NCBI GenBank assembly: GCA_049802875.1
Contig: JBARNH010000015.1
Coordinates: 1 to 24,680 of the forward strand
Direction of reading: 5' to 3'
From: Lutacidiplasma sp049802875
GTDB lineage: Archaea > Thermoplasmatota > Thermoplasmata > Lutacidiplasmatales > UBA184
DNA length: 24,680 nucleotides
Each line of letters opens with the position of its first letter. Position 1 is the first letter of the stretch. The notes below the pieces were generated by a model. The model was not told the DNA's origin and did not search any database. It was given only the letters and a program-made list of their open reading frames with translations. Shown here piece after piece: positions 16,595 to 24,621 of this stretch. Made by a program: the position numbers and the translations under genes.

Positions 16595-19500
16595 GTATGA
16601 GCGGATCAAGGGGATGGCGCGTAATCGGACTGGCCGTGGTGATCGCTTTGATTATGATTCTGAGCTCGAGCATCGCCGCCGCCGAGCTGGCGTCGGCAAG
16701 CTCTGTCGCGACGCTCCAATCGGGTCCGGCAGCCATCGCGACCGACTCGGGGGCGTCGGTTCAGTCCTCATCCTCCTCCTCGACCGCAACCCCCTCCCCA
16801 TCCGCGGCGGCCCCTTCCTCTAACGGGAAAGCCCTAGGAATCAATGCTGCTCTCGCAGCTTCGGTCGACGCGGCCAAAGAGAGGCTTTTGGCGAGCGGGG
16901 GCAGTCTTACGGACTTCCACCCTCCCAATCTCCACGCAGCTCCCCCTCTCGCAGAAACAAACAACCTCGTGACTCCCCTATATTCCGTCGCGCCGGCTCC
17001 GATCGGGGTCGCCTACTACGGTCTCAACAACACGACCGGCACGATCCAGGGGACCACCGTTAACACGACCAGCCTCGCAGGGACGTGGAGCACCACGGAC
17101 CCCCTCGGGACCGCGGCCGAGCTCTTCGACACAAGTTCTGGGAATGCCGCCGGCGAGTTCGGCGCGCAGCTGAACACGGTGCTCGTAAACGTCACCCTGG
17201 ACGGACAGACGACCTTTGGGGCCAATTCCCCGAACGCGCCCTCTGCTTGTCCGTCGGCGGGCTCGTACGTCGCGCTAGCCGGTAATGTGTGTCCAAATGA
17301 GTTCTGGCTGCAGAATTACATCGAGTACAGCGAGTCCACCCACTCACTCACCATCAGTAACGAGATCTGGAACTTCTCGAACCCGTCGGCGAACTTCTAC
17401 AACGGAGGGAACACGCTTGTCGGAATCGGAAGCGTCGAGGATGACGAGGTCTATCAGGGACCCAGCAGCGGAACGATCGCCGTCGGCCCTGCCCCGTTCT
17501 CCGTTGTCCTTTATCTGAACTACACTCAGGGCCCCTGCCACTTGGACTCCACCCCCGGCACGGGAGTTGCCTCGTGTGGAAAGGTCAGCACGACGGAGCC
17601 CGTGAACGAACTGTTCATGAACTACACGGTCCGCAACTCGGCGGGCGTTCGGGTCTGCCCAACCACGCTCCACGCTGGCGCAGCGTGTGGCGAGGACGAT
17701 GACATCTTCTTCAACTCGGTCGGTCCGAGCAACCCGACGGGGGTCCCAGCGGTCGGGCCCAACGGTCGAGTCGGCTCGGCCACAATTCAAGCGAACGGGA
17801 CGGCGTACGACCCGCTCGGCCTCACCAACGACTTCGAGTTCGACTACGCGATCGCCTCCGACGATGGTGCGACCAACAACATCGTCTACCAGAATGGAAT
17901 CGTGGGACTGGGCTACTGTCAGAACAGCAGCGCCGCCCAGTCCGCCGGGGGCGGCATCACGTGCAACGCCTACAGCACTACTCCCGCAGCCGTCGATTTC
18001 GGCGGAGAGACCGGGGAGACGAGCACCGGCGAGGTCGGTTACTGGGCGCCGCAGGGCAGTGTGTCCTCATCACTCATCGCGCCGTATACGACGGGTGCTG
18101 CCACCCCGGTTACGCACCTCGAGACCGGACCGTCGCTTTTGATCGGCCTTTGGAACATGACCGGTGGCCTCTACACCGGGCAATCGGTGTCTGCTCCGTA
18201 TACGGGTGATCCCGCTTATACCGGGGGGACGGCGCTGAGCTATGCGAACATCGCTCCGGCGAACGCCTGGCTCGGCATCGCCCAGGATCAATCACCGGGG
18301 GTGACCGTATCGAGCCAGTTCTACTTCCAGGTCGCTCCGACGTTCGGTTTCTTTTCCTACTGGAAGGGCTCCGGAGGTGCGCATAGCACGACGACGCTCG
18401 GCTCCGACTTGTACCTCCCATCGGGGTGGTACACAATCGAGGTTCTCCTCAGCGGGTACCGGCCGTTCGTAGAGCAGATCGACTTGACGCATTTCGAAGA
18501 CCCGGTCATCAAGTTGGTTCCCGATTATTCGACGGGCGCTTACACGCCGGACTGGGCGTTCAGTAACTCGGACCTCGCCAACCTCTCGGTCTCGCCTTCG
18601 AGTACCGTGCCGAATGGGGCCGGTACTTCCGGCAGCCCCTACGTCATTTCAGCGCCCGCCCCGACCGTCGGGACTGTCACTTCGATTAGCGGAGGGTCGG
18701 TCGTACTGGGTGAGCCCGGCTACCTCTCCTGGCTGTTTTCGGGCCTGAACGACTACCTGTTCACCGTGTGGATCGGGGCTTTCATCAACAGCACGACGGC
18801 CGTGACACAGTTCAATCCTGCGCCGTCGTTCACCATGGACTACCCCACTTGGCAGTATGGAGAGCTCAGCAACGGGCTCTGGGACCTCCCCACCACCGAC
18901 GGGTTCCAGTACTACCTGCTGAACACCCAGAACCTTGCGGTGATCGGAGCGTCCGATCTGTATGCCTGGGCGAGCGAGGAGGCGACGACCATCTACGAGG
19001 TGGTCGTGAATAACGGAGCGAACGACCTGATCGCCGGCAACCACTTCAACATCACCAACCGCGGCATCGACTTCACGGGCGGCGGTACCACGGACTCGGC
19101 CACGATCAATGGTGCGCCGGTCGCCTTCCAGTACGATTCGGTCACTCGGAACGTGGTCTGGGATAACACCTTCCTTCCGGACCCGCTGTCGGGACCCTAT
19201 ACGTTGAACGGGTTGGACGAACCGTTCACCGCGCAGGACTCGTTGACCTTGGGTGAGTCGTCCGACCGAGTCGCTGCGAATTCGTTCGAGAACGCGTCCA
19301 GTTCCGCCGTGAACGCAACCGCGAATGCCGGGGCCACCGATGCGACCTTCTGGAACGTCACCTGCGTCACTGGCTACCACCCGCTGGCCCAGGAGACCTA
19401 CCCGGGGAGCCCGAACCCCGGCACCGGCGTTTGCCAACCCCTCTCGAACTCGAAGACGCTGGACGGATACACGATGACGGGCAGCGCGGACGGGGCATCG

Positions 19501-21936
19501 TTCCAGGGCGGGAACTTCTGGTACGCCTACGGGAATGAACCGAATCCGTACGGGAACATCCCCTTCAAGTCACGGCTGACGAGCCTGACCGGGACCGCCG
19601 AGATCGCGACGACAACTTTCCCACAATGGGGGGATATGGCGCCGCTGATCCCCTACTCCGTCTCAGAGCTGACTTTCAAGGAGACCGGCCTGCCCAGCTC
19701 GCCGACCACGACGGAATTCACGATGCGGCTCACGAACACCATGGGCGGGTATACTTGGCTCAACACGAGCGCCACGAGCGCGACCCCGGCGAGCTGCGCG
19801 CCGAGTACGGTGTGCGTGAACTTCTACGTAGAGTTCGGAACTTACACGTACGTCGCTTCGCCGCCGAGCGGTTACGCCGCAGCGTCGGGCTCGGTATCGT
19901 TCGGCACTCCTTCGACGCTCGAGACGATCGCGTTCGCGCCGGTACTGACTCCTCCCGCAGCTCCGACTGTGAGCGCGACGGCGCTGGACGAAGACCAGGC
20001 TTTGACGGTGACGGGCACGATTCCCACGACGGGGATAGCGCCGTATGCGTGGACCTGGCTCATCTCGGTGAACGGCGGCTCCTACGGCGCTGCGACCCAG
20101 TGCGCGGTCAACAGCGGCACTGGGGCGGCGGCGGGTGCCACGGTCACCTGCGACATCGCTGGCAGCACACTCACCGCCGCGGATACGTACGCCTTCGCGC
20201 TTCAGGTCACGGACAGCGCGAGCACCCCCGCAACCCAGACCTCACCGGCCTCCTCGACGGTTACGGTCGCCACGATGCTGACGGCGCCCGACGCGCCGTC
20301 CGTGAGCGCCACGGCGTTGGACGCCGACCAGACCTTGACCGTGACCGGGACGATCCCGACGACGGGAACGTCGCCGTATGCGTGGGAGTGGTTGGTGTCG
20401 GTGAACGGCGGAGCGTACGGTGCCACGACCCAATGCATGACCAACAGCGGCACGGGCGTCGCGTCCGGGGCGACGGTCACCTGCGCGATCCCGGGGGGCA
20501 CCCTGACGGGCGGGGATACGTACGCCTTCGAGTTGGCAGTCACGGATAGTGCGACGGTGGCAGAGACCCAGACTTCGACGGCATCCTCGACCGTGGCAGT
20601 GTCATCGGAGTTCACGGCGCCGCCAGCGCCTACGGTTAGCGCGACGGCTTTGGACGTGAACCAAGCACTCACGGTGACCGGGACGATCCCGACGACCGGG
20701 ACGGCGCCGTACGCTTGGGAGTGGATGGTGTCGGTCAACGGGGGTTCGTACGTAGCCACGACGGAGTGCGCGACCAACGCCGGCACGGGAGCTGCGGCGG
20801 GCGCCACGGTCACCTGCGCTATCCCGGCCAGCACACTGACAGTTGGGGACACCTATGCCTTCGAGCTTCAGGTCACGGACAGCGCGCCTCAGACTCAGAC
20901 CTCGCCCGCGTCCCAAACGGTGACGGTTGCAACTGCCCTGACGTCGCCTTCTACGCCGACCATCAGCAAGGGCGCGCTGGACGCGAACCAGGCGCTCACG
21001 GTGAAGGCAAAGCTTCCCTCCACAGGGACCTTGCCCTACGCTTGGGAGTGGATGGTGTCGGTCAGCGGGGGTTCGTACGTGCCCGCGACCCACTGCGCGG
21101 TCAACAGCGGCTCGGGTGCCTCGGCTGGCGCCACCGAGACCTGCTCGATCGCGGCCAACGGACTCTCGGGCGGAAGCTACTACAACTTCGAGTTGCAGGC
21201 CACGGACAGCGCGACGAGCGGGGCGATGACGACCTCGGCAGCCTCCCCGACGGTCACGGTAGCGTCGGCACTAACGGCGCCCGGAGCGCCAGCCGTTGGA
21301 GCGCCCAAGCTGGACGTTGACCAACCGCTGACCGTGACGGGAACGGTTCCCTCCACGGGGACGGCACCGTATGCCTGGGAGTGGCTGGTATCGGTCAACG
21401 GTGGCTCGGACGTAGCCACGACCCAGTGTGCGGTCAACAGCGGCACGAGTGCCTCGCCCGGCGCCACTGAGACCTGCTCGATCGCGGCTAGCACACTCAC
21501 GGTCGGCGACCACTACACTTTCAAGTTGAGGGTCGGGGATAGCGCGACAACTTCTGAGACTGAGACCTCGGCCGCGTCGGCAAAGGTCACGGTCTCGTCG
21601 GCGCTGACGTCCCCCGCAGCACCGACGGTGAGCACCACCTCGCTGGTCGTTACCCACGCCCTGACGGTAAAGGGAAAGATCCCCTCAACGGGATCGTCTC
21701 CCTACGCCTGGGAGTGGCTGATATCGGTCAACGGCGGCAGCTATGTCCCCGCAACCCAGTGCACGGTCAACAGCGGTACGGGAGCGGCGGCGAGCCACAC
21801 CGAAACCTGTACCGTCCCGGCCAACAAGCTGACGATCGGGGACACCTACTCCTTCGAGCTCGTGGTGACCGACGGCGCGACGACTCCGCAGACTCAGACT
21901 TCGGCCGCTTCCGCAACGGTGACGGCCAAGGTCTGA
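16591..21936 (+). CDS. Giant secreted thermopsin-family (peptidase A5) protein with six Ig-like repeats
   Basis: This 1781-residue protein begins with a signal peptide (basic S-R-G-W-R, hydrophobic 11-27, A-A-A-E-L cleavage region near 31), then a Ser/Ala linker. The thermopsin domain starts near residue 128 with P-L-Y-S-V-A-P-A-P-I-G-V-A-Y-Y-G-L, followed by G-A-Q-L-N-T-V and F-W-L-Q-N-Y-I, which are family landmarks. Residues about 781-900 read like short beta-helix turns (N-L-A-V-I-G-A-S, N-D-L-I-A-G-N-H-F). A unit beginning L-T-F-K-E-T-G-L-P-S spans about 1027-1117, a module often attached to archaeal thermopsins. Residues 1119-1780 are six tandem 109-111-residue repeats. N-x-S/T sequons are frequent, so it is a likely target of the glycan machinery upstream. 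No C-terminal membrane anchor is present. Thermopsins are acid proteases acting outside the cell; activity is assumed, not shown. Confidence 0.9.
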   Translation: MSMSGSRGWRVIGLAVVIALIMILSSSIAAAELASASSVATLQSGPAAIATDSGASVQSSSSSSTATPSPSAAAPSSNGKALGINAALAASVDAAKERLLASGGSLTDFHPPNLHAAPPLAETNNLVTPLYSVAPAPIGVAYYGLNNTTGTIQGTTVNTTSLAGTWSTTDPLGTAAELFDTSSGNAAGEFGAQLNTVLVNVTLDGQTTFGANSPNAPSACPSAGSYVALAGNVCPNEFWLQNYIEYSESTHSLTISNEIWNFSNPSANFYNGGNTLVGIGSVEDDEVYQGPSSGTIAVGPAPFSVVLYLNYTQGPCHLDSTPGTGVASCGKVSTTEPVNELFMNYTVRNSAGVRVCPTTLHAGAACGEDDDIFFNSVGPSNPTGVPAVGPNGRVGSATIQANGTAYDPLGLTNDFEFDYAIASDDGATNNIVYQNGIVGLGYCQNSSAAQSAGGGITCNAYSTTPAAVDFGGETGETSTGEVGYWAPQGSVSSSLIAPYTTGAATPVTHLETGPSLLIGLWNMTGGLYTGQSVSAPYTGDPAYTGGTALSYANIAPANAWLGIAQDQSPGVTVSSQFYFQVAPTFGFFSYWKGSGGAHSTTTLGSDLYLPSGWYTIEVLLSGYRPFVEQIDLTHFEDPVIKLVPDYSTGAYTPDWAFSNSDLANLSVSPSSTVPNGAGTSGSPYVISAPAPTVGTVTSISGGSVVLGEPGYLSWLFSGLNDYLFTVWIGAFINSTTAVTQFNPAPSFTMDYPTWQYGELSNGLWDLPTTDGFQYYLLNTQNLAVIGASDLYAWASEEATTIYEVVVNNGANDLIAGNHFNITNRGIDFTGGGTTDSATINGAPVAFQYDSVTRNVVWDNTFLPDPLSGPYTLNGLDEPFTAQDSLTLGESSDRVAANSFENASSSAVNATANAGATDATFWNVTCVTGYHPLAQETYPGSPNPGTGVCQPLSNSKTLDGYTMTGSADGASFQGGNFWYAYGNEPNPYGNIPFKSRLTSLTGTAEIATTTFPQWGDMAPLIPYSVSELTFKETGLPSSPTTTEFTMRLTNTMGGYTWLNTSATSATPASCAPSTVCVNFYVEFGTYTYVASPPSGYAAASGSVSFGTPSTLETIAFAPVLTPPAAPTVSATALDEDQALTVTGTIPTTGIAPYAWTWLISVNGGSYGAATQCAVNSGTGAAAGATVTCDIAGSTLTAADTYAFALQVTDSASTPATQTSPASSTVTVATMLTAPDAPSVSATALDADQTLTVTGTIPTTGTSPYAWEWLVSVNGGAYGATTQCMTNSGTGVASGATVTCAIPGGTLTGGDTYAFELAVTDSATVAETQTSTASSTVAVSSEFTAPPAPTVSATALDVNQALTVTGTIPTTGTAPYAWEWMVSVNGGSYVATTECATNAGTGAAAGATVTCAIPASTLTVGDTYAFELQVTDSAPQTQTSPASQTVTVATALTSPSTPTISKGALDANQALTVKAKLPSTGTLPYAWEWMVSVSGGSYVPATHCAVNSGSGASAGATETCSIAANGLSGGSYYNFELQATDSATSGAMTTSAASPTVTVASALTAPGAPAVGAPKLDVDQPLTVTGTVPSTGTAPYAWEWLVSVNGGSDVATTQCAVNSGTSASPGATETCSIAASTLTVGDHYTFKLRVGDSATTSETETSAASAKVTVSSALTSPAAPTVSTTSLVVTHALTVKGKIPSTGSSPYAWEWLISVNGGSYVPATQCTVNSGTGAAASHTETCTVPANKLTIGDTYSFELVVTDGATTPQTQTSAASATVTAKV
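19945..21933 (+). repeat. Six tandem 327-333-bp coding repeats
   Basis: Repeats begin at 19945, 20278, 20611, 20938, 21271 and 21604. Each encodes a beta-sandwich-like unit. It starts near A-P-T-V-S-A-T-A-L-D, then T-V-T-G-T-I-P-T-T-G, Y-A-W-E-W-L-V-S-V-N-G-G-S, a Cys, about 16 residues, and a second Cys. It ends with F-E-L-Q-V-T-D-S-A. The two Cys occur in all six copies and probably form one disulfide per unit. The spacing is nearly constant and changes only by whole codons. Confidence 0.9.
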
Positions 21937-22094
21937 GCAGGGGGCGCAAGGAGCGGTTCGGCGTCGCCCGAGCGAAGGGCATCTCCGCAAGGTGACGGGA
22001 TCCGCTGAACGCGATCGGGGGCGTCCCACAGGCCGAGCAAAATTGGGCAACGCCCTGATTCCCGCTCTTCGTGGCCGCTCCGTGTTCGCCGCCG

Positions 22095-22102
22095 GGTTAA
22101 TG
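22095..22102 (+). promoter_or_regulatory. Possible TATA box (GGTTAATG)
   Basis: The box ends 37 bases before ATG 22139 and differs from the GGTTATAC boxes at two positions. It favours the shorter form of the following membrane protein. Confidence 0.35.
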
Positions 22103-22138
22103 CCTCAGCACGATGTATCCAAGAAGCAAGGTGGTACG

Positions 22139-22579
22139 ATGGCCGAAGAGCCCCCATGCGAATGGGGGGATGGCGACCGTACTGGAGTGGCGCTGTTTGC
22201 GGTGCTCTACGGAGTCGTTCTTAGTAGCCTCATCCTCTGGTTGCTTGCGGACACGCTCCAAATTTTGGTGATGGCAGGCGTCGTATCGGGAGCCGGTTTT
22301 TCACCTTGGGCAACGTCCCCATTCATTCTTCCGCCCCTCCTCGCCGGGGCGTTCCTCGTTATCTTTTGGCCTAGGTTGTTCGCGAATGTGAGCCGACTGG
22401 GCATTTCCCCGACTGGACTCCGCATCGCCCTTCCGCTGCGCAAAGTGGCGGTCAACTGGGCGTCCGTGAGGTGGGTGGGCATCGACTGGGTCACCGTGGA
22501 GACTCGTTACGGATACCAGCGATACAAGTTGACCGCGAACCAGGTTCAGCGGCTTAATCGGTTCGCCCAGCCTCGGTGA
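22139..22579 (+). CDS. Small membrane protein with two helices and a basic C-terminal domain
   Basis: From ATG 22139 the protein has 146 residues. A short acidic N-terminus is followed by two hydrophobic helices (about 20-50 and 56-78), then a soluble part of about 65 residues rich in beta-type sequence (L-R-I-A-L-P-L-R-K-V-A-V-N-W). This layout recalls membrane proteins with a PH-like (bacterial PH/DUF) domain, but I cannot name the family. The frame is open upstream to 21992; those 49 residues look non-coding, and GGTGG sits just before ATG 22139. It follows the thermopsin gene by 200 bases on the same strand and appears to have its own box. Confidence 0.65.
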   Translation: MAEEPPCEWGDGDRTGVALFAVLYGVVLSSLILWLLADTLQILVMAGVVSGAGFSPWATSPFILPPLLAGAFLVIFWPRLFANVSRLGISPTGLRIALPLRKVAVNWASVRWVGIDWVTVETRYGYQRYKLTANQVQRLNRFAQPR

Positions 22580-22835
22580 GCGGATCGAGTTGCCTCTCTC
22601 GACAGTCGAACGGCCCGCCGAGGTGGTCGCGGGCAGCGACGCGCACTGGTTCTTCGCGTGAAACACCCCCCCCAACACAGAGGCGATCAACGCTCCGGTA
22701 AGGGGCCTTCCAGCGGGGAACTCGTTCGACGCACGTCGAAGCATCTGGGCGATTCGCCCCATTCGGCGCATTTCGGAGCCGTAACGCAGCTCCGGATCCG
22801 ACTCTCAGTTGGCCGCGAGTTCGCGCCCACAGCAA
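22580..22835. other. Intergenic stretch, nothing recognised
   Basis: Frames are open on both strands, but none is convincing. No repeat or RNA structure stood out. It separates the thermopsin neighbourhood from the toxin-antitoxin cluster. Confidence 0.4.
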
Positions 22836-22976
22836 ATGCTGACCGGCTTTCGCCTATCGAAACATCTAAGGGAGGAAAACCTGCTCGAACCGTACAAGTC
22901 GATAGCCCGCTCGCATACGGCGATCCGAGCGGATAGGAACTCGAAAACACGACTCGCGACTGTCGGCAGGTTATAG
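22836..22976 (+). CDS. Possible 46-residue small protein (or gene fragment)
   Basis: The frame from ATG 22836 (TTG 22809 is the alternative) gives an amphipathic, charged peptide: R-L-S-K-H-L-R-E-E-N-L-L-E-P-Y-K-S-I-A-R. It looks more like real protein than the shadows around it. It may be the end of a lost gene, because an in-frame TAA lies at 22782 and no promoter was seen. Confidence 0.25.
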   Translation: MLTGFRLSKHLREENLLEPYKSIARSHTAIRADRNSKTRLATVGRL

Positions 22977-23004
22977 GTGGAGATTCCAAGCCCGCGTTCC
23001 CGAA

Positions 23005-23012
23005 AGTTTAAG
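23005..23012 (+). promoter_or_regulatory. Possible TATA box (AGTTTAAG) of the first toxin-antitoxin operon
   Basis: An A-rich CGAAA followed by GTTTAAG resembles a BRE plus a weak TATA. It ends 35 bases before ATG 23047, which predicts a very short leader. Confidence 0.4.
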
Positions 23013-23019
23013 GCTGTGT

Positions 23020-23051
23020 TGCCCATAGTGCCCATGGAGTGGGACCATGGG
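23020..23051 (+). promoter_or_regulatory. Operator-like repeats over the antitoxin start codon
   Basis: CCCATGG (23031-23037) and CCATGGG (23045-23051) form a perfect 7-base inverted repeat around a 7-base centre, and the right arm contains the ATG at 23047. TGCCCAT also occurs twice in direct orientation (23020-23026, 23029-23035). Antitoxins with ribbon-helix-helix folds bind such repeats at their own promoters. In RNA the same arms could hide the start codon. Confidence 0.5.
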
Positions 23052-23259
23052 CGCTACTAGCATTTCTGTCTCTGAGGAAACGCGCAAGCTCTTAGAAAGC
23101 CTCAAGAGCGGCGGCGAAACTTACGACGACGTAATCCGGGGACTCATCATCTCTCATCCGAACCGCCTCACTGTAGCGGAGCTTTCTCGCCGGATTCGGG
23201 AGGGACACCGCCACCCGATTGAGGAACTGATCGCGAAAAGCCGCCGCCAACCCTACTGA
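23047..23259 (+). CDS. VapB-like (ribbon-helix-helix) antitoxin
   Basis: The 70-residue protein starts T-S-I-S-V-S-E-E-T-R-K-L-L-E-S-L-K, then G-E-T-Y-D-D-V-I-R-G-L-I. This is the N-terminal DNA-binding signature of archaeal VapB-type antitoxins. The C-terminal half (A-E-L-S-R-R-I-R-E-G-H-R to the end) is basic and would wrap the toxin. The stop lies seven bases before the toxin start, so the two are co-transcribed. An inverted repeat overlapping the start codon suggests autoregulation. The partner is RelE-like rather than the PIN-domain toxin usual for this antitoxin type. Confidence 0.8.
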   Translation: MGATSISVSEETRKLLESLKSGGETYDDVIRGLIISHPNRLTVAELSRRIREGHRHPIEELIAKSRRQPY

Positions 23260-23266
23260 GGCGGCA

Positions 23267-23623
23267 GTGCCATTTCGACTCGACACTATCGACGAAGCTG
23301 ACGAGGAGTTCCTGAGCATCCCGCCGCAAATACGAGAGATCTTCATCGGCGCATTTCGCGAACTGGCCGTAGCCGAGACCCCTGTCCTCCGCGGGCAAGG
23401 GTGGTACACCGAAGAGCTGCACCAGAATCAGCGGATCGCCCCCGAGGGACTGTTTTCTCTCCACGTCGGGAGGCTCTGGCGTGGGGCCTTCTATCGAGAG
23501 CGCGGCTTTCTTGTGTTCATCGGGTTCGGCTACCGCATCCCCGAATTCTACGATAAGCTGAGTAGGCTCCGGCGGGCCCTGGACGAGCGTAAGGCCCGAC
23601 CTGCCAACAAGGGCCGCAGGTGA
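23267..23623 (+). CDS. RelE/ParE-superfamily toxin
   Basis: The 118-residue protein starts with GTG. It has the RelE fold order: first strand F-R-L-D, helix D-E-A-D-E-E-F-L-S-I-P-P-Q-I-R, then strands F-S-L-H-V-G-R-L-W-R-G-A-F-Y-R and F-L-V-F-I-G-F-G-Y-R, ending with I-P-E-F-Y-D-K-L-S-R-L. Arginines in the G-R-L-W-R and G-Y-R positions are the usual catalytic or rRNA-contact residues. RelE toxins cut mRNA in the ribosome, while ParE members inhibit gyrase; which applies here is unknown. The antitoxin ends seven bases upstream. The TGA overlaps a GTG of a 42-codon frame by three bases. Confidence 0.75.
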   Translation: MPFRLDTIDEADEEFLSIPPQIREIFIGAFRELAVAETPVLRGQGWYTEELHQNQRIAPEGLFSLHVGRLWRGAFYRERGFLVFIGFGYRIPEFYDKLSRLRRALDERKARPANKGRR

Positions 23624-23748
23624 GGCACGGCCCCGGAGTACCGGCAACGGCCCTGCAGCGGTCCAACCCGTGCGCCTTGAGCACGCTGCGGGACCTCCTC
23701 GACGAGCAAAGTTCGTTCAACGCAGACTCCACAGTCCGAGTAGGATAA
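23620..23748 (+). CDS. Possible 42-residue ORF coupled to the toxin gene (carries the repeated element)
   Basis: GTG 23620 overlaps the toxin stop in a GTGA arrangement, as in translationally coupled genes. The peptide ends with N-P-C-A-L-S-T-L-R-D-L-L-D-E-Q-S-S-F-N. A near copy of this part (D-P-C-V-L-N-A-L-R-D-L-F-D-E-R-S-S-F-K) is encoded 954 bases downstream. It could be a real small protein, a fragment of a larger gene, or a chance frame across a structural repeat. Confidence 0.3.
   Translation: MRHGPGVPATALQRSNPCALSTLRDLLDEQSSFNADSTVRVG
23668..23720 (+). repeat. 53-bp repeated element, copy 1
   Basis: It aligns without gaps to 24622-24674 (44 of 53 bases equal by eye). Near its 3' end ACGAGC (23702-23707) pairs with GTTCGT (23711-23716) over an AAA loop, including one G-T pair. 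It lies 45 bases after the RelE-like toxin gene. Confidence 0.7.
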
Positions 23749-23846
23749 CGCGGGGGTAAAGCCGCTCGCGCCCCCCCGGAGGTCGATTCAACGCTGATCT
23801 AACCGCTTCGAAATCGTCCCCCGCGAAATCCACCGAGGCAACGCAG

Positions 23847-23875
23847 TTATATACCATATATCATAACTCATAACT
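23847..23875 (+). promoter_or_regulatory. Strong TATA box and tandem heptamers before vapB
   Basis: TTATATAC (23847-23854) sits centred about 26 bases before ATG 23877, so transcription should start at the ATG (leaderless mRNA). Two perfect copies of CATAACT (23862-23868, 23869-23875) fill the space up to the start codon and are candidate binding sites for the VapB protein. This is the most AT-rich stretch of the window. Confidence 0.65.
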
Positions 23876-23876
23876 G

Positions 23877-24110
23877 ATGCCGCTGGTTCAGGCCGTCGTT
23901 CCCGAGAGCGAGTACGACCTACTCCGCCAGAGGGCCCGCAAGGACGGAAAACCCATGAACGCCGTGATCCGCGAGGCCCTCCGTTCACACTTGGTACCTG
24001 ACACCGTGGATCCTAGGGATCCCATCTTTCACATTTTCCCTCTCCAGAAGAGGAAGGGACGGACCCACTGGGCGTCCAGAGACCATGACGAACTGCTGTA
24101 CCCCAAGTGA
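23877..24110 (+). CDS. vapB: Ribbon-helix-helix antitoxin (VapB type)
   Basis: The 77-residue protein has a short strand (V-Q-A-V-V-P), helix one (S-E-Y-D-L-L-R-Q-R-A-R-K-D-G) and helix two (M-N-A-V-I-R-E-A-L-R-S-H-L). This is the CopG/MetJ-Arc fold that binds operator DNA as a dimer. The second half is a tail ending H-W-A-S-R-D-H-D-E-L-L-Y-P-K, which should occupy the toxin's active site. The start is fixed by the TATA box, which predicts a leaderless message. The stop overlaps the toxin GTG by four bases. Its N-terminal half is unlike the antitoxin at 23047 in sequence, so the two operons are not simple duplicates. Confidence 0.8.
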   Translation: MPLVQAVVPESEYDLLRQRARKDGKPMNAVIREALRSHLVPDTVDPRDPIFHIFPLQKRKGRTHWASRDHDELLYPK

Positions 24111-24520
24111 ACATGATCTTCGTTGACTCCAGCGCCTGGTTGGCTATGACCGACGTGAGGGATGGCAACCACAGCACCGCCATCGAGTTTCATGCGGATT
24201 TGGTCAGGGGGCGAGCCGGCCGTCTTTTGACCTCAGATTACGTAATGGTCGAAACGCTCACCCTCATTCGCCGACGGGCGGGTGCCGAAACCGTGCGAGG
24301 GTTTGCGCAGGGAGTGCAAGCGAGCTCGAGTCTACAGCAAATCTGGGTGACCCCTGCCCACTACCGTGTAGCCCTCGAGATGTTTCTCGATCAGGGAACT
24401 AAGTCTTGGAGCTTCACCGATTGCACGAGCTTCGCAATAATGAGGGAGCTCGGAGTCCGTCAAGCCTTCACCTTCGACACGGACTTCCGCGAGGCCGGAT
24501 TCGAGTTGAGACCAGGGTAA
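24107..24520 (+). CDS. vapC: PIN-domain ribonuclease toxin (VapC)
   Basis: The 137-residue protein has the complete PIN set of acidic residues: D7 in I-F-V-D-S-S-A-W, E49 in V-M-V-E-T-L-T-L-I-R, D105 in S-F-T-D-C-T-S-F, and D124/D126 in T-F-D-T-D-F. These bind Mg/Mn in the RNase site; VapC toxins cleave tRNA or rRNA. The GTG at 24107 overlaps the antitoxin stop (GTGA), and ATG 24113 is a possible alternative. Both starts imply coupled translation with vapB. Length and motif spacing are normal, so the toxin should be functional. Confidence 0.9.
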   Translation: MNMIFVDSSAWLAMTDVRDGNHSTAIEFHADLVRGRAGRLLTSDYVMVETLTLIRRRAGAETVRGFAQGVQASSSLQQIWVTPAHYRVALEMFLDQGTKSWSFTDCTSFAIMRELGVRQAFTFDTDFREAGFELRPG

Positions 24521-24621
24521 TCTGACGGATTCCGGTCGGTCTGGCCTACACGGAACTGGGCCTCCTGTGGAGGTATGCGCATGAACCTGCGCTTGGCCAA
24601 CCGCCTGGGCGACGCTCGGAT

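Noticed and set aside
19626..20549. 307-codon frame and several opposite-strand frames in the repeat region
   Set aside because: They repeat with the 333-bp period of the thermopsin repeats and are rich in Arg, Gly and His; they are shadows.
19945..21933. CRISPR-like array
   Set aside because: The repeats are 327-333 bp long, without spacers, and in frame within one protein.
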